A stretch of DNA of 64,000 nt from Providencia rustigianii DSM 4541 (GTDB lineage Bacteria > Pseudomonadota > Gammaproteobacteria > Enterobacterales > Enterobacteriaceae). This document shows positions 9,675 through 17,989 of the stretch, one piece after another. A model generated the notes under the pieces. The model was not told where the DNA came from. It was given only the letters and a program-made list of their open reading frames with translations, and made no database searches. The stretch spans positions 539,218-603,217 of the forward strand of contig NZ_GG703819.1 of NCBI RefSeq assembly GCF_000156395.1. The letters are read 5' to 3'. A program made the position numbers and the translations under genes. The stretch's first letter is position 1; each line of letters starts with the position of its first letter.

Positions 9675-10433
9675 TTAATTTTCCAGTTCAACATCCAAAT
9701 GTTTTCGCTTATTCCGCCAATTTATCCAGCCAAACAGCGCAGGCAACACAACCGGTAAAGAGAAATAAAGGACACCAAAGGCAAAAGCAACATGCGGTTT
9801 TTCAGGAAATTCCCCACCCGAACCAATTGAGTTTAAATAATGGATAGATTCAAGATATTCAGGAGTAAGCCCACCATAAGGCACCAACCATGATAAAAAC
9901 ATCGTGAAAAAAATACTAAACATAAAATTCACGGCCATTAAGGCAGAATACAGCAAATTTTCTTGGCGCTCACTGTCGGTCCGGCTGGTTATCCCAAATA
10001 GCATGCGATTGATAACCGTCGCACTGTATAAATAAAGGATCACCGGAGAGTCCCCCAGCACAGCGGCATTAATCGCCAGAGCAAAGACACCGTAAAATAA
10101 TGCAAAGCCTAAAAGCACTTTGATATTTTGGAACACTGACATAAATACGCCAGAATGCACCAAAATAAATTCGAAGATGAGGATCAAAGTGAGGTTATAA
10201 ATAATTTCGACACTGTAGTTTTCAGGAAAAAACCAAACTGAAATAATAAAGCCCACATAAAATAGAGAAAAACCATAATTCATCAGTTTAGAAAAGGCAC
10301 GCAATAAACTAAATGAGTGGCGACTTTCTTGTCCTTTTTTTACCGCTTTATTCTTAGGGAAAAAACTCGCTGTCGCAGATTTATCACCTTTTTTCTTTTT
10401 TACTTTCGGTATATTTTTCTTTGGCGTCTCCAT
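9675..10433 (-). CDS. Uncharacterised multi-pass membrane protein with Lys-rich N-terminus
   Basis: I do not recognise a family. The 252-aa product has a strongly basic cytoplasmic-looking N-terminus (METPKKNIPKVKKKKGDK and further Lys clusters to about residue 40) followed by about six hydrophobic segments and a basic tail (NWRNKRKHL). The first 50 codons and the upstream region are duplicated 3.3 kb away, upstream of the lipase gene, where the copy is truncated. Before that duplication this gene probably sat directly downstream of ddh. Function unknown. Confidence 0.75.
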   Translation of the reverse strand: METPKKNIPKVKKKKGDKSATASFFPKNKAVKKGQESRHSFSLLRAFSKLMNYGFSLFYVGFIISVWFFPENYSVEIIYNLTLILIFEFILVHSGVFMSVFQNIKVLLGFALFYGVFALAINAAVLGDSPVILYLYSATVINRMLFGITSRTDSERQENLLYSALMAVNFMFSIFFTMFLSWLVPYGGLTPEYLESIHYLNSIGSGGEFPEKPHVAFAFGVLYFSLPVVLPALFGWINWRNKRKHLDVELEN

Positions 10434-10661
10434 CCATTCTTCTCCATTAATTAATACATTGTTCCCATCCTAAATCATGGCGTTATTCTGGGTTGTCATA
10501 ATTAAAAAAGTGGGAAAAGAAAATGGTACGAAATTTTACTTTCCGTACCATTAAGAAAGAACTTAAAATTAGACTAATTTTGCGATCAGTGAATCTAAAT
10601 CACCTTGCAAGAAGTTCACGGGTGGAATTTCAATCACTGTATAAGCTCCCGCGGGCTGCTT
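10284..10661. repeat. Direct repeat copy 1 (membrane gene 5' end + intergenic + ddh 3' end)
   Basis: Matches 13605-13982 at a constant offset of 3321 bases. By eye it is identical from 10284 to about 10620, then has four mismatches in the last 40 bases, inside the ddh-derived part. It contains codons 1-50 of the membrane-protein gene, its upstream region, the ddh terminator and the ddh 3' end. With copy 2 it brackets the lipase/Tli4 module. Confidence 0.95.
10522..10552 (-). terminator. ddh-type terminator, repeat copy 1
   Basis: Stem AATGGTACG / CGTACCATT with a 13-base loop; on the minus strand TTCTTTTC follows. It is the duplicate of the native ddh terminator at 13843 and now would end transcripts coming from the lipase module. 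Confidence 0.7.
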
Positions 10662-10690
10662 TTTCGCGACAGTATCAAGGCGATGTTTTC
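10569..10690 (-). pseudogene. ddh remnant: internally deleted 3' fragment of diaminopimelate dehydrogenase
   Basis: Reading leftward, the frame gives KHRLDTVAKK joined directly to QPAGAYTVIEIPPVNFL and the ddh C-terminus with its stop codon. In the intact gene these blocks (KHRLDSVAKK near residue 110 and KQPAGAYTVIEIPP near 270) are about 150 codons apart, so the fragment carries an in-frame internal deletion. Its differences from the intact gene (for example CTT GAT ACT for the residues LDS) suggest a related but distinct allele. It has no start codon of its own and should be inactive. Confidence 0.8.
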
Positions 10691-10758
10691 TTTTAGTGCC
10701 ATTTGCCTATCCGACCTTTCTACTTAAAAGGAACTTTTTTACATCGGAAGCTAAATTT

Positions 10759-11838
10759 TTAAAATGCATTCGGTTTATAACGTAATGAATTGACAATTCG
10801 ATCCCAAACTTCAACCAATTGCCACTGGCTATATTGGGTGTTTTTGTCTGCATTGTTTAACCCAATATATAGCAACGGTTTTTGTGAATCGGCGATCATT
10901 TCATTTGAATACAGAATAAATTCAAACATATTCGTATCTTCTTGCTTATTCTGTTTACCTATCATTAGCCATTCTAGAGATGGAATTCCGTTTGGTGAGA
11001 GTTTTTCTTTTTTAATGGTACTTTTCTTAGCTAATGACATAGCTTCATTGATTTGTGGGCTTCGATTAAACAACGTGTCATCAGAACCAACAGCCGTATT
11101 ATCGGATCTAAACCCTAAAATAAAATCATCATTCTCATAAGTAAATGAGATAATTTCTTTATGTTGATTTCCATCATCGGCAATAAATCCATTGGGAATG
11201 CAAACGCCTTTATCAACGGGAATATCTTCATTTTTTCGTCCCGATAATCGAGATATAAGTGATTGCATCGCAGCTAATTTAGTCGGTTTTTCATTAGTCT
11301 GAATTTCACTTAACCCTCTAGCCAAAAAATCAATTTTCTTCTTTTCATATTTTTTATCAGAAAAGTCTCTAATATTTGTTGTAATAACAAATGCAATCAT
11401 TTCAGTGTACACATGGGCCTCTAGTGTTCGATAAGAGTCATCAGAACCTGATTTATTCCTGTCGAAAATAACACCTTTGCCATCCGGTAATTGGATAATT
11501 TCTTTTAATACAGGCGCATTTTTTTCACTGGTTTTTCCATTGCGAAGTTCTTGCTCTCGCAATTCAATTCGTTGCTTAAATGCAGGAGGATAAATAAATT
11601 TACTTTCAATATGAAAATCATCGATAAACACTTGATTATCTTTCATATTGTTAAATGGAATGGGAATATCAATAGCAAATCGCCCAACACATTGAGGTTT
11701 TACGTTTTCAAAGAATGCATCTATCAAAATATAATCCTTTTCAGTTAAACGGCTTTCTTTGTCATAAACAACCAAGCCTAAAAAAATGAACGAAAAAAAA
11801 ACCAAACCAATCAGTAAGCCTAGATACTTATTAATCAT
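10759..11838 (-). CDS. Tli4-like probable T6SS immunity protein
   Basis: A 359-aa protein with an N-terminal hydrophobic anchor (YLGLLIGLVFFSFIFLGLVV), so it should face the periplasm. The body begins CVGRFAIDIPIPFN and contains repeated beta-rich stretches resembling the Tli4 N- and C-terminal domains, including EHVYTE-like and FTYENDDFILGF segments. Its start overlaps the lipase stop by 8 bases (ATGATTAA), the tight coupling expected for an immunity gene that neutralises the adjacent phospholipase effector in the periplasm. The assignment rests on family memory and pairing, not on a search. Confidence 0.7.
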   Translation of the reverse strand: MINKYLGLLIGLVFFSFIFLGLVVYDKESRLTEKDYILIDAFFENVKPQCVGRFAIDIPIPFNNMKDNQVFIDDFHIESKFIYPPAFKQRIELREQELRNGKTSEKNAPVLKEIIQLPDGKGVIFDRNKSGSDDSYRTLEAHVYTEMIAFVITTNIRDFSDKKYEKKKIDFLARGLSEIQTNEKPTKLAAMQSLISRLSGRKNEDIPVDKGVCIPNGFIADDGNQHKEIISFTYENDDFILGFRSDNTAVGSDDTLFNRSPQINEAMSLAKKSTIKKEKLSPNGIPSLEWLMIGKQNKQEDTNMFEFILYSNEMIADSQKPLLYIGLNNADKNTQYSQWQLVEVWDRIVNSLRYKPNAF

Positions 11839-13513
11839 TTAATGGCACATCCATAACCATTTTAATAATCGCTCTCAATGTAAATTGAATTGCCGGTCTG
11901 CTTTTTATATCGACTATATCATCGACCTTGTAAGCATCTTGATGATCAACATTTGTTGCTAAAATACTTTTGATTGACCGATGAGCGTAAATAGCCGAAA
12001 ACGACTCGATAGGTACAGTGCCATCACCAGCCGTTTTTGATGAATTTAATTTAAGCTCTTTCGCTAGTTGACCTTTTTCTCGTTTTTGTCTATTTGTTGG
12101 CGGTAAATGAGGTTCGCCTTGGGAGAATACATATGGACTTACAGTTAACTTCGTTGGTACCCAATCAAGATAGCCATCCGATTCAACTTGATTACCATAA
12201 AAAACATAAGTATTTGGGTGGTATAGTTTTTTTTCTTGGTGATACATAAATTGACGAACCGTATCATCCATAATGTCTTGATAAGCAAGCCAATTATTAT
12301 CTATTACCACAGAATCCTTATCTAGAATATCCGGCCTATAAAGCTTCCACCAAACATCATTTCTAAGATAGATATCTTTGAACGGATCAGGTTTTCCCGT
12401 TTCAGGATCGATTGTTTGAGGATAACTACCTTCTTCTGGGATAAATAACCACGGTGACTTATAGGAAGGGTAAGGAAGCAATTGCAAAGGCGCTGGAGAT
12501 TGCGCTAGGACTGGCATTAATTCTTTAGCAGACCACCCCAGAATGTGTCCCGCAGTATGACCTTCCTCACTCGCCCCCGTCCCCATTCGTCTATAGGCAG
12601 CAGGAGATCCTAAGTCAGGGATCACTCCATGAACAACGCCTAATACTTTATTCTGGCACCCATCAAACGTTGACTCAGGGGTAGGATTCATTGCATATCG
12701 AGCCACCAACCCTCCCATGGAATGAGTCACTAAAATAACTTTCTCCACTGCTAAACCATATCCATGACAACGATATAATTTAATAACGTTATCTATATAC
12801 TCCACAAGCTTAGATGCTGATTCAGCATTATCAGCAAGCCAATTATAGCCAAAAACATGTAATGGAAATAAAAAGCGATTAAAATGGTCAAGCTCTTTTT
12901 GGGTTAACGTTTGTTCATTTTCTTTTTCTTCCGTTCCAAGTGGTTTCTCGACAAATTCATTTAGAATACTCACATATGGTAATTTAATATCACCCTTACT
13001 TAGACGTTCGAAATTAAGAACATTACTCTGCCAGTCATTAATTAATGCCGCCTGAAAAACACTCAAGAAACGACCATAACTATAATTAAGTGCTTCTCCC
13101 CACCCTCTATCATGACGTTTGGGAAATAGATATCCATCATCAGAAAAGGGCGTATAGACTTCTTTATCAACTAAGCCTCTGTTATCAACGGTTGTTGTTT
13201 TAGGGTTTAATATGTTTTTTCTTTCATGGCCGGTTCTTTCTGCCCATTGTAAAAAAATTTCATACCCTGCATCCCCTCGCCACATTTCTTTTTTATCATC
13301 TCCTTTTGACATTAAATTCGTTCCCATGATCCCAGGAAGAAAAATAACAGGAATAACTTTTCTCGGAGGTAAAATACACTTCGCTTCGGCATTGAAGGAT
13401 TTGGGTTGAAGTTGAACATCATTCCAATGGCATGTTCCGTCTTCTTTCCATTTAGGGATATGATAAGAAACAAATTGGCATTCGCCGACTTCTGGAATAT
13501 TTCTATTTGACAT
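11831..13513 (-). CDS. Esterase/lipase-family protein, probable T6SS phospholipase effector (Tle4-like)
   Basis: A 560-aa alpha/beta hydrolase without a signal peptide. An oxyanion-type VIPVIFLPGIMGTNL lies at residues 53-67 and the nucleophile elbow THSMGG at 263-268 (Ser265), where the usual first Gly of GxSxG is Thr. DGTVPIES near residue 500 could supply the catalytic Asp, and NVDHQDAY the His. Pairing with a downstream Tli4-like gene argues for an antibacterial Tle4-type phospholipase delivered by a type VI system. No vgrG, PAAR or tss gene is nearby. AAGGA supports the start. A non-T6SS lipase cannot be excluded. Confidence 0.75.
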   Translation of the reverse strand: MSNRNIPEVGECQFVSYHIPKWKEDGTCHWNDVQLQPKSFNAEAKCILPPRKVIPVIFLPGIMGTNLMSKGDDKKEMWRGDAGYEIFLQWAERTGHERKNILNPKTTTVDNRGLVDKEVYTPFSDDGYLFPKRHDRGWGEALNYSYGRFLSVFQAALINDWQSNVLNFERLSKGDIKLPYVSILNEFVEKPLGTEEKENEQTLTQKELDHFNRFLFPLHVFGYNWLADNAESASKLVEYIDNVIKLYRCHGYGLAVEKVILVTHSMGGLVARYAMNPTPESTFDGCQNKVLGVVHGVIPDLGSPAAYRRMGTGASEEGHTAGHILGWSAKELMPVLAQSPAPLQLLPYPSYKSPWLFIPEEGSYPQTIDPETGKPDPFKDIYLRNDVWWKLYRPDILDKDSVVIDNNWLAYQDIMDDTVRQFMYHQEKKLYHPNTYVFYGNQVESDGYLDWVPTKLTVSPYVFSQGEPHLPPTNRQKREKGQLAKELKLNSSKTAGDGTVPIESFSAIYAHRSIKSILATNVDHQDAYKVDDIVDIKSRPAIQFTLRAIIKMVMDVPLND

Positions 13514-13598
13514 GACGAGGTTCCTTTCGTGTTTTCCTTAAGAAAAACAGAATAGCGTAATTTAGCTTAAAGTTCCTCTTGAAAGATCCAACTATCTG

Positions 13599-13754
13599 TC
13601 ACTCCAGTTTAGAAAAGGCACGCAATAAACTAAATGAGTGGCGACTTTCTTGTCCTTTTTTTACCGCTTTATTCTTAGGGAAAAAACTCGCTGTCGCAGA
13701 TTTATCACCTTTTTTCTTTTTTACTTTCGGTATATTTTTCTTTGGCGTCTCCAT
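13599..13754 (-). pseudogene. Truncated copy of the membrane-protein gene (first 50 codons)
   Basis: The frame from ATG 13754 is identical to residues 1-50 of the protein at 9675-10433, then leaves the repeat and stops after one more codon (SKLE-stop). All membrane segments are lost. It lies directly upstream of the lipase gene and retains the duplicated 5' region, whose promoter may now drive the lipase. Confidence 0.85.
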
Positions 13755-13982
13755 CCATTCTTCTCCATTAATTAATACATTGTTCCCATCCTAAATCATG
13801 GCGTTATTCTGGGTTGTCATAATTAAAAAAGTGGGAAAAGAAAATGGTACGAAATTTTACTTTCCGTACCATTAAGAAAGAACTTAAAATTAGACTAATT
13901 TTGCGATCAGTGAATCTAAATCACCTTGCAAGAAGTTCACGGGCGGGATTTCAATCACTGTATAAGCACCTGCGGGCTGCTT
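13605..13982. repeat. Direct repeat copy 2 (membrane gene 5' end + intergenic + ddh 3' end)
   Basis: Partner of 10284-10661. In this copy the ddh end is intact and continuous with the full ddh gene, whereas the membrane-gene end is truncated: the reverse of copy 1. Together the copies reconstruct a single ancestral ddh/membrane-gene junction. Confidence 0.95.
13843..13873 (-). terminator. Terminator of ddh
   Basis: Stem AATGGTACG / CGTACCATT with a 13-base loop and TTCTTTTC following on the minus strand, 17 bases past the ddh stop. Confidence 0.75.
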
Positions 13983-14786
13983 CATGGTGGCTCTTGCCGC
14001 GGAGACCATAAATTGTGACGTTAATGCGGGGTTATTAATGCGCATTGAGTATTCAAATAATTGATTATGTGTCGCACCAGAAACCCCTTTATGGGTCATC
14101 TGCACGCCATGTCCCACATCTTTTAACCCATCAATACTGTCAACTTGGCGAATATGGGTTTCATCAGACGAGAAATAACTATCTTGTTTAATACTACGCA
14201 CCACATCATCAAAGTTCGCGCCAGCGTCTAATTCTACATACACCATACGACGATGAATGCCCGTTCCCAGAGGAATGGTCACTGACAGCGCATCTTTTAC
14301 GCCTTCAACGGCTTTAGCCGCAACACTGTGCCCCATACTCATACCGGGACCAAAGTTGGTGTAGGTGACGCCTTTAGGTGCCATCGCTAACATTAAGGTA
14401 CGCATTATAGAATCAGAACCCGGATCCCAACCTGCCGAAACGATAGACACACTATTATATTTTTTCGCGACGCTATCGAGTCGGTGTTTCAACGCGACAA
14501 TATCAGAATGCACATCAAAACTATCAACGGTATTAATACCCAGACTGAGGATTTTCTCTGCTAAATCGCCGATAGCTCGAGTTGGAGAACACAGTAATGC
14601 CACATCCACTTTGCCTAATTTTTCAATATCATCAACCACAATATAATGAGATAACTCTGCCGGAATATCTTGGGTATTACGACGGACTATTCCGACTAAT
14701 TCAAAATCATCAGCGGCTTGAACAGCTTCTAGTGCGTAACGGCCTATATTTCCGTATCCCACTATTACTGTTTTAATTTTTGACAT
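13890..14786 (-). CDS. ddh: meso-Diaminopimelate D-dehydrogenase
   Basis: NADP-dependent enzyme interconverting meso-diaminopimelate and tetrahydrodipicolinate, a one-step branch to lysine and peptidoglycan precursors. The 298-aa product has a Rossmann motif VIVGYGNIGRYALEA (residues 8-22), CSPTRAIGD, the SAGWDPGSDSIMR block and FGPGMSMGHSVAAK, characteristic of DAP dehydrogenases. Its 3' end forms part of the direct repeats and a defective second fragment exists at 10569. It may alternatively act on D-amino acids, as some relatives do. Confidence 0.88.
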   Translation of the reverse strand: MSKIKTVIVGYGNIGRYALEAVQAADDFELVGIVRRNTQDIPAELSHYIVVDDIEKLGKVDVALLCSPTRAIGDLAEKILSLGINTVDSFDVHSDIVALKHRLDSVAKKYNSVSIVSAGWDPGSDSIMRTLMLAMAPKGVTYTNFGPGMSMGHSVAAKAVEGVKDALSVTIPLGTGIHRRMVYVELDAGANFDDVVRSIKQDSYFSSDETHIRQVDSIDGLKDVGHGVQMTHKGVSGATHNQLFEYSMRINNPALTSQFMVSAARATMKQPAGAYTVIEIPPVNFLQGDLDSLIAKLV

Positions 14787-14976
14787 TATTACTCCTCGGT
14801 CATTCTGATGTCATATTTTCAATACAAGATACATATCAATAACAAATTTAGATAAATTAAACAAAGCCTAATTATCTAAAAATATCCGGCTTTTATAACT
14901 AGGTTCACCCAGCAATTAGAGGTAGAATTCAGCCAATTAGTCTTTTTCCTCTATTTAACGCGTATAAAGGTTCTTA

Positions 14977-16323
14977 ATGCATCAGTCCGATGTCACTGAG
15001 AGGTCTCTCTATTCCCTCAGTTGGCCAATTTTTATTGATATTTTTCTTCATTTGGCCACCTTATTGATTAATACCTACATGGTTAGCCATGTATCCACAG
15101 CCTACCTCGCTGCAATGGGGGTGGGGAATCAGGTATTTGACCTATTTATTACTATTTTTAACTTTATTAGTGTCGGTTGTAGTGTTGTTATCGCTCAATA
15201 TTTAGGAGCCGGACGCCGTGATAAAGCGAGCCAAGCGATTCATATTTCTATCGCCTTTAACTTTATATTAGGTTTTTCCAGCGCCTTAATTGCCCTATTT
15301 TTTGGCTATAAAATTCTCGCGATTATGAATACCCCATCCCACCTGATGGATGATGGTTATACTTATCTGCATATTTTAGGTATCTGTTTAATTCCCGAAG
15401 CGATTACGATTATTCTCGCAGCGTGTTTACGTGTGTATGGTAAAGCACAACCTGCGATGTGGGTGACATTGATTGCCAACGTCATTACTGTCATTGGTAA
15501 TATGATCGTGTTATACGGCTTCTTTGGTTTACCAAAATATGGGTTGGAAGGCGTCGCATGGTCAACGGTTGTTGGGCGTATTGTCGCAGTAATTTTACTG
15601 TTCGGTCTGCTGTTCTATGGGTTAAGAATTAAATTTGTTCCAATGATGCTCATACGCTGGTCCCGTAAAATGCTGAACAAAATTCTGCATATCGGACTAC
15701 CCGCCGCAGGTGAAAACTTAGTGTGGATCCTACACTTTATGACCGCCTCTGCATTTATTGGTTTAATGGGAGAAACCGCCCTCGCCGCACAAACCCTTTA
15801 TTTCCAGTTATCACTGTTCATTATGCTGTTTGGGATTTCAATCAGTATTGGGAACGAAATTATGGTTGGGCACCTTGTAGGTGCAAAACGCTTTGAAGAT
15901 GCCTATCGACGAGCTTTCAAAAGCCTAAAATGGGGCTTCTATGTCACCATCGGTGTAGTTTTCGTCTTCTGGTTATTCCGTTCACCGATTTTAGACAGCC
16001 TCACAGATGACCAAGGCATTATTCAATTATTGCTGCCAATTTTCTTACTCTCTGTCTTTTTAGAACCGGGACGTACCATTAATATTGTAATGGTTAACGC
16101 CTTGCGTGCTTCGGGAGATGCCAAATTTCCGCTACTTACTGCCATTCTATTTATGTGGGGGATCGCTATTCCATTAGGCTATTTCCTCGGCATAAAAATG
16201 GAGATGGGGCTACTGGGTATTTGGATCGGTTTCTTTGCTGACGAGTGGGTTCGCGGGTTAACCAATGCTTGGCGTTGGCGCTCTCGTAAATGGCAAAGTA
16301 AACGCCTCGATCTGGAAAACTAA
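14977..16323 (+). CDS. MATE-family multidrug/Na+ antiporter
   Basis: A 448-aa inner-membrane protein with twelve predicted membrane segments in two MatE halves; the first starts LSWPIFIDIFLHLATLLINTYMVSHVS and includes GAGRRDKASQAIH, the second contains GLPAAGENLVWIL and GAKRFEDAYRRAF. Such pumps export cationic drugs or dyes in exchange for Na+ or H+; the substrate is unknown. AAAGG precedes the ATG. It is divergent from ddh and ends in its own terminator. Confidence 0.88.
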   Translation: MHQSDVTERSLYSLSWPIFIDIFLHLATLLINTYMVSHVSTAYLAAMGVGNQVFDLFITIFNFISVGCSVVIAQYLGAGRRDKASQAIHISIAFNFILGFSSALIALFFGYKILAIMNTPSHLMDDGYTYLHILGICLIPEAITIILAACLRVYGKAQPAMWVTLIANVITVIGNMIVLYGFFGLPKYGLEGVAWSTVVGRIVAVILLFGLLFYGLRIKFVPMMLIRWSRKMLNKILHIGLPAAGENLVWILHFMTASAFIGLMGETALAAQTLYFQLSLFIMLFGISISIGNEIMVGHLVGAKRFEDAYRRAFKSLKWGFYVTIGVVFVFWLFRSPILDSLTDDQGIIQLLLPIFLLSVFLEPGRTINIVMVNALRASGDAKFPLLTAILFMWGIAIPLGYFLGIKMEMGLLGIWIGFFADEWVRGLTNAWRWRSRKWQSKRLDLEN

Positions 16324-16342
16324 TTCATCATTTAATACACAG

Positions 16343-16372
16343 ATCCCACCTAGGGTTATAGGTGGGATTTTT
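16343..16372 (+). terminator. Rho-independent terminator of the MATE gene
   Basis: Perfect 10-bp stem ATCCCACCTA / TAGGTGGGAT, six-base loop, followed by TTTTTG. Confidence 0.9.
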
Positions 16373-16530
16373 GTGACGAGCATCATATTGAGAATTTTTT
16401 TACTCCATCATTAAATTTTAGAGATTAATTTTCTCCACCTCCACAATATCTCGTCAAACATTGTGAAGTTTTTCTCCCATCTCTTCTTTAAAATAATCCC
16501 ATCACCACATTACATTTAGGGACTTCAATC

Positions 16531-17856
16531 ATGGCGACTGAAACTCAATCATTACTTTGGCAATATTTTATTAATGCAGTTAAACAGGACGTTAAGCCTG
16601 CATTAGGCTGTACTGAACCAATTTCTCTCGCTTATGCTGCTGCAAAAGCCGCATCTTACCTACAAAACCCAATCACAAAAGTGGTCGCGTTTGTCTCTCC
16701 TAACCTAATGAAAAATGGGATGGGTGTAACTGTTCCAGGTACTGGCATGGTGGGATTACCGATTGCAGCTGCTCTGGGCGCTATTGGTGGTGATGGTGAG
16801 GCTGGATTGGAAGTGCTAAAAGCGGCTTCCCCTGAAGCAATTGCCCGCAGTAAAGGAATGCTCGCAGAAGGTTTGGTCACCGTGGATATTAAATCCCCTT
16901 GTGATGATGTTATTTATTCTGAAGCCACAGTTTATAGCGAAAATGACTCTGCAACCGTGGTGATTGCAGGTTCACATACCCATATTGTAAAAATAATCCA
17001 TGGTGACGACGTTCTTTTTGATATCACAGTTAGCGAGAGCCAACCCAGTGATCCCGTGGATTGTGGAACTGAAGTCAGCTTACCCAAAGTCACTGCTAAA
17101 GCGGTTTATCAATTTGCAACTGAAGCACCATTAGACGATATTCGTTTTATTCTAGAAGCTGCGCACTTGAACGATGCATTGTCCCAAGAAGGCTTACGCA
17201 ATAGCTATGGTTTGCATATTGGTAAAACGTTACAAACTCAACGTGACCGCGGGTTATTATCCAAAGACTTGTTATCTGACATCATGATCCGTACCTCTGC
17301 GGCATCAGATGCACGTATGGGCGGAGCTGTATTACCAGCAATGAGCAACTCAGGTTCAGGTAACCAAGGTATTGCAGCCACAATGCCTGTACTCGTGACC
17401 GCTGACTATCTACAGTCAACAGAAGAACAGCTGGCGCGTGCACTGATGCTATCTCATTTAATGGCAATTTATATTCATAACCAGCTGCCCGCATTATCCG
17501 CACTGTGTGCCGCAACGACCGCAGCAATGGGTGCGGCTGCTGGGATTGCGTGGTTACTCGAAGCGCGATATGAAGTCGTTGCGATGGCAATCTCTAGCAT
17601 GATTGGCGATGTTAGCGGCATGATCTGCGATGGCGCATCTAACAGTTGTGCAATGAAAGTATCGACAGGTGCGAGTGCTGCTTACAAAGCGGTATTGATG
17701 GCGCTTGATAACAGCTGTGTTAGAGGTTCCGATGGGATTGTGTCTGATGATGTGGATCAGTCGATAGCGAATTTGTGTTCGTTGGCGACCGGGTCAATGC
17801 GTTATACGGATATTCAAATCATCGAGATCATGTCCTCTAAAACTCTTCGTTCTTAA
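16531..17856 (+). CDS. cyuA: L-cysteine desulfidase-family protein (UPF0597, CyuA/YhaM-like)
   Basis: Cytoplasmic iron-sulfur lyase family that degrades L-cysteine to pyruvate, ammonia and sulfide. The 441-aa product has Cys27 in [13 protein letters not shown] and cysteines in [13 protein letters not shown] near residue 370, consistent with a [4Fe-4S] cluster, plus the glycine-rich [23 protein letters not shown] precedes the ATG. Unlike E. coli, no cysteine permease gene (cyuP) adjoins it; a repeat-like hairpin follows. Family membership is firm; the substrate is inferred. Confidence 0.85.
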   Translation: MATETQSLLWQYFINAVKQDVKPALGCTEPISLAYAAAKAASYLQNPITKVVAFVSPNLMKNGMGVTVPGTGMVGLPIAAALGAIGGDGEAGLEVLKAASPEAIARSKGMLAEGLVTVDIKSPCDDVIYSEATVYSENDSATVVIAGSHTHIVKIIHGDDVLFDITVSESQPSDPVDCGTEVSLPKVTAKAVYQFATEAPLDDIRFILEAAHLNDALSQEGLRNSYGLHIGKTLQTQRDRGLLSKDLLSDIMIRTSAASDARMGGAVLPAMSNSGSGNQGIAATMPVLVTADYLQSTEEQLARALMLSHLMAIYIHNQLPALSALCAATTAAMGAAAGIAWLLEARYEVVAMAISSMIGDVSGMICDGASNSCAMKVSTGASAAYKAVLMALDNSCVRGSDGIVSDDVDQSIANLCSLATGSMRYTDIQIIEIMSSKTLRS

Positions 17857-17950
17857 CGCTGCTGGTGCGTTGACTTCTCTTAGCTACCCTAGTCACATAC
17901 TCTTGTATGCTCCTAGGGATAGCTGGCGTTTGTCGCCTTCCTTCAGCGCT
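17857..17950. repeat. Imperfect 94-bp palindromic element after cyuA
   Basis: A nested dyad: GCTGCTGG...GCGTTGAC outside, then TAGCTACCCTAG / CTAGGGATAGCT, then CATAC / GTATG around a TCTT loop. It can fold into one long hairpin on either strand and looks like an intergenic repeat unit or a terminator between the convergent cyuA and yjiA genes. Only one copy is in the window, so repeat status is inferred. Confidence 0.5.
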
Positions 17951-17989
17951 AATAACTTTGAGTTTAATTTTGATTTCTGATTTTTAATT

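Noticed and set aside
13579-13794. 71-codon plus-strand frame over repeat copy 2
   Set aside because: Shadow of the duplicated membrane-gene fragment on the opposite strand.
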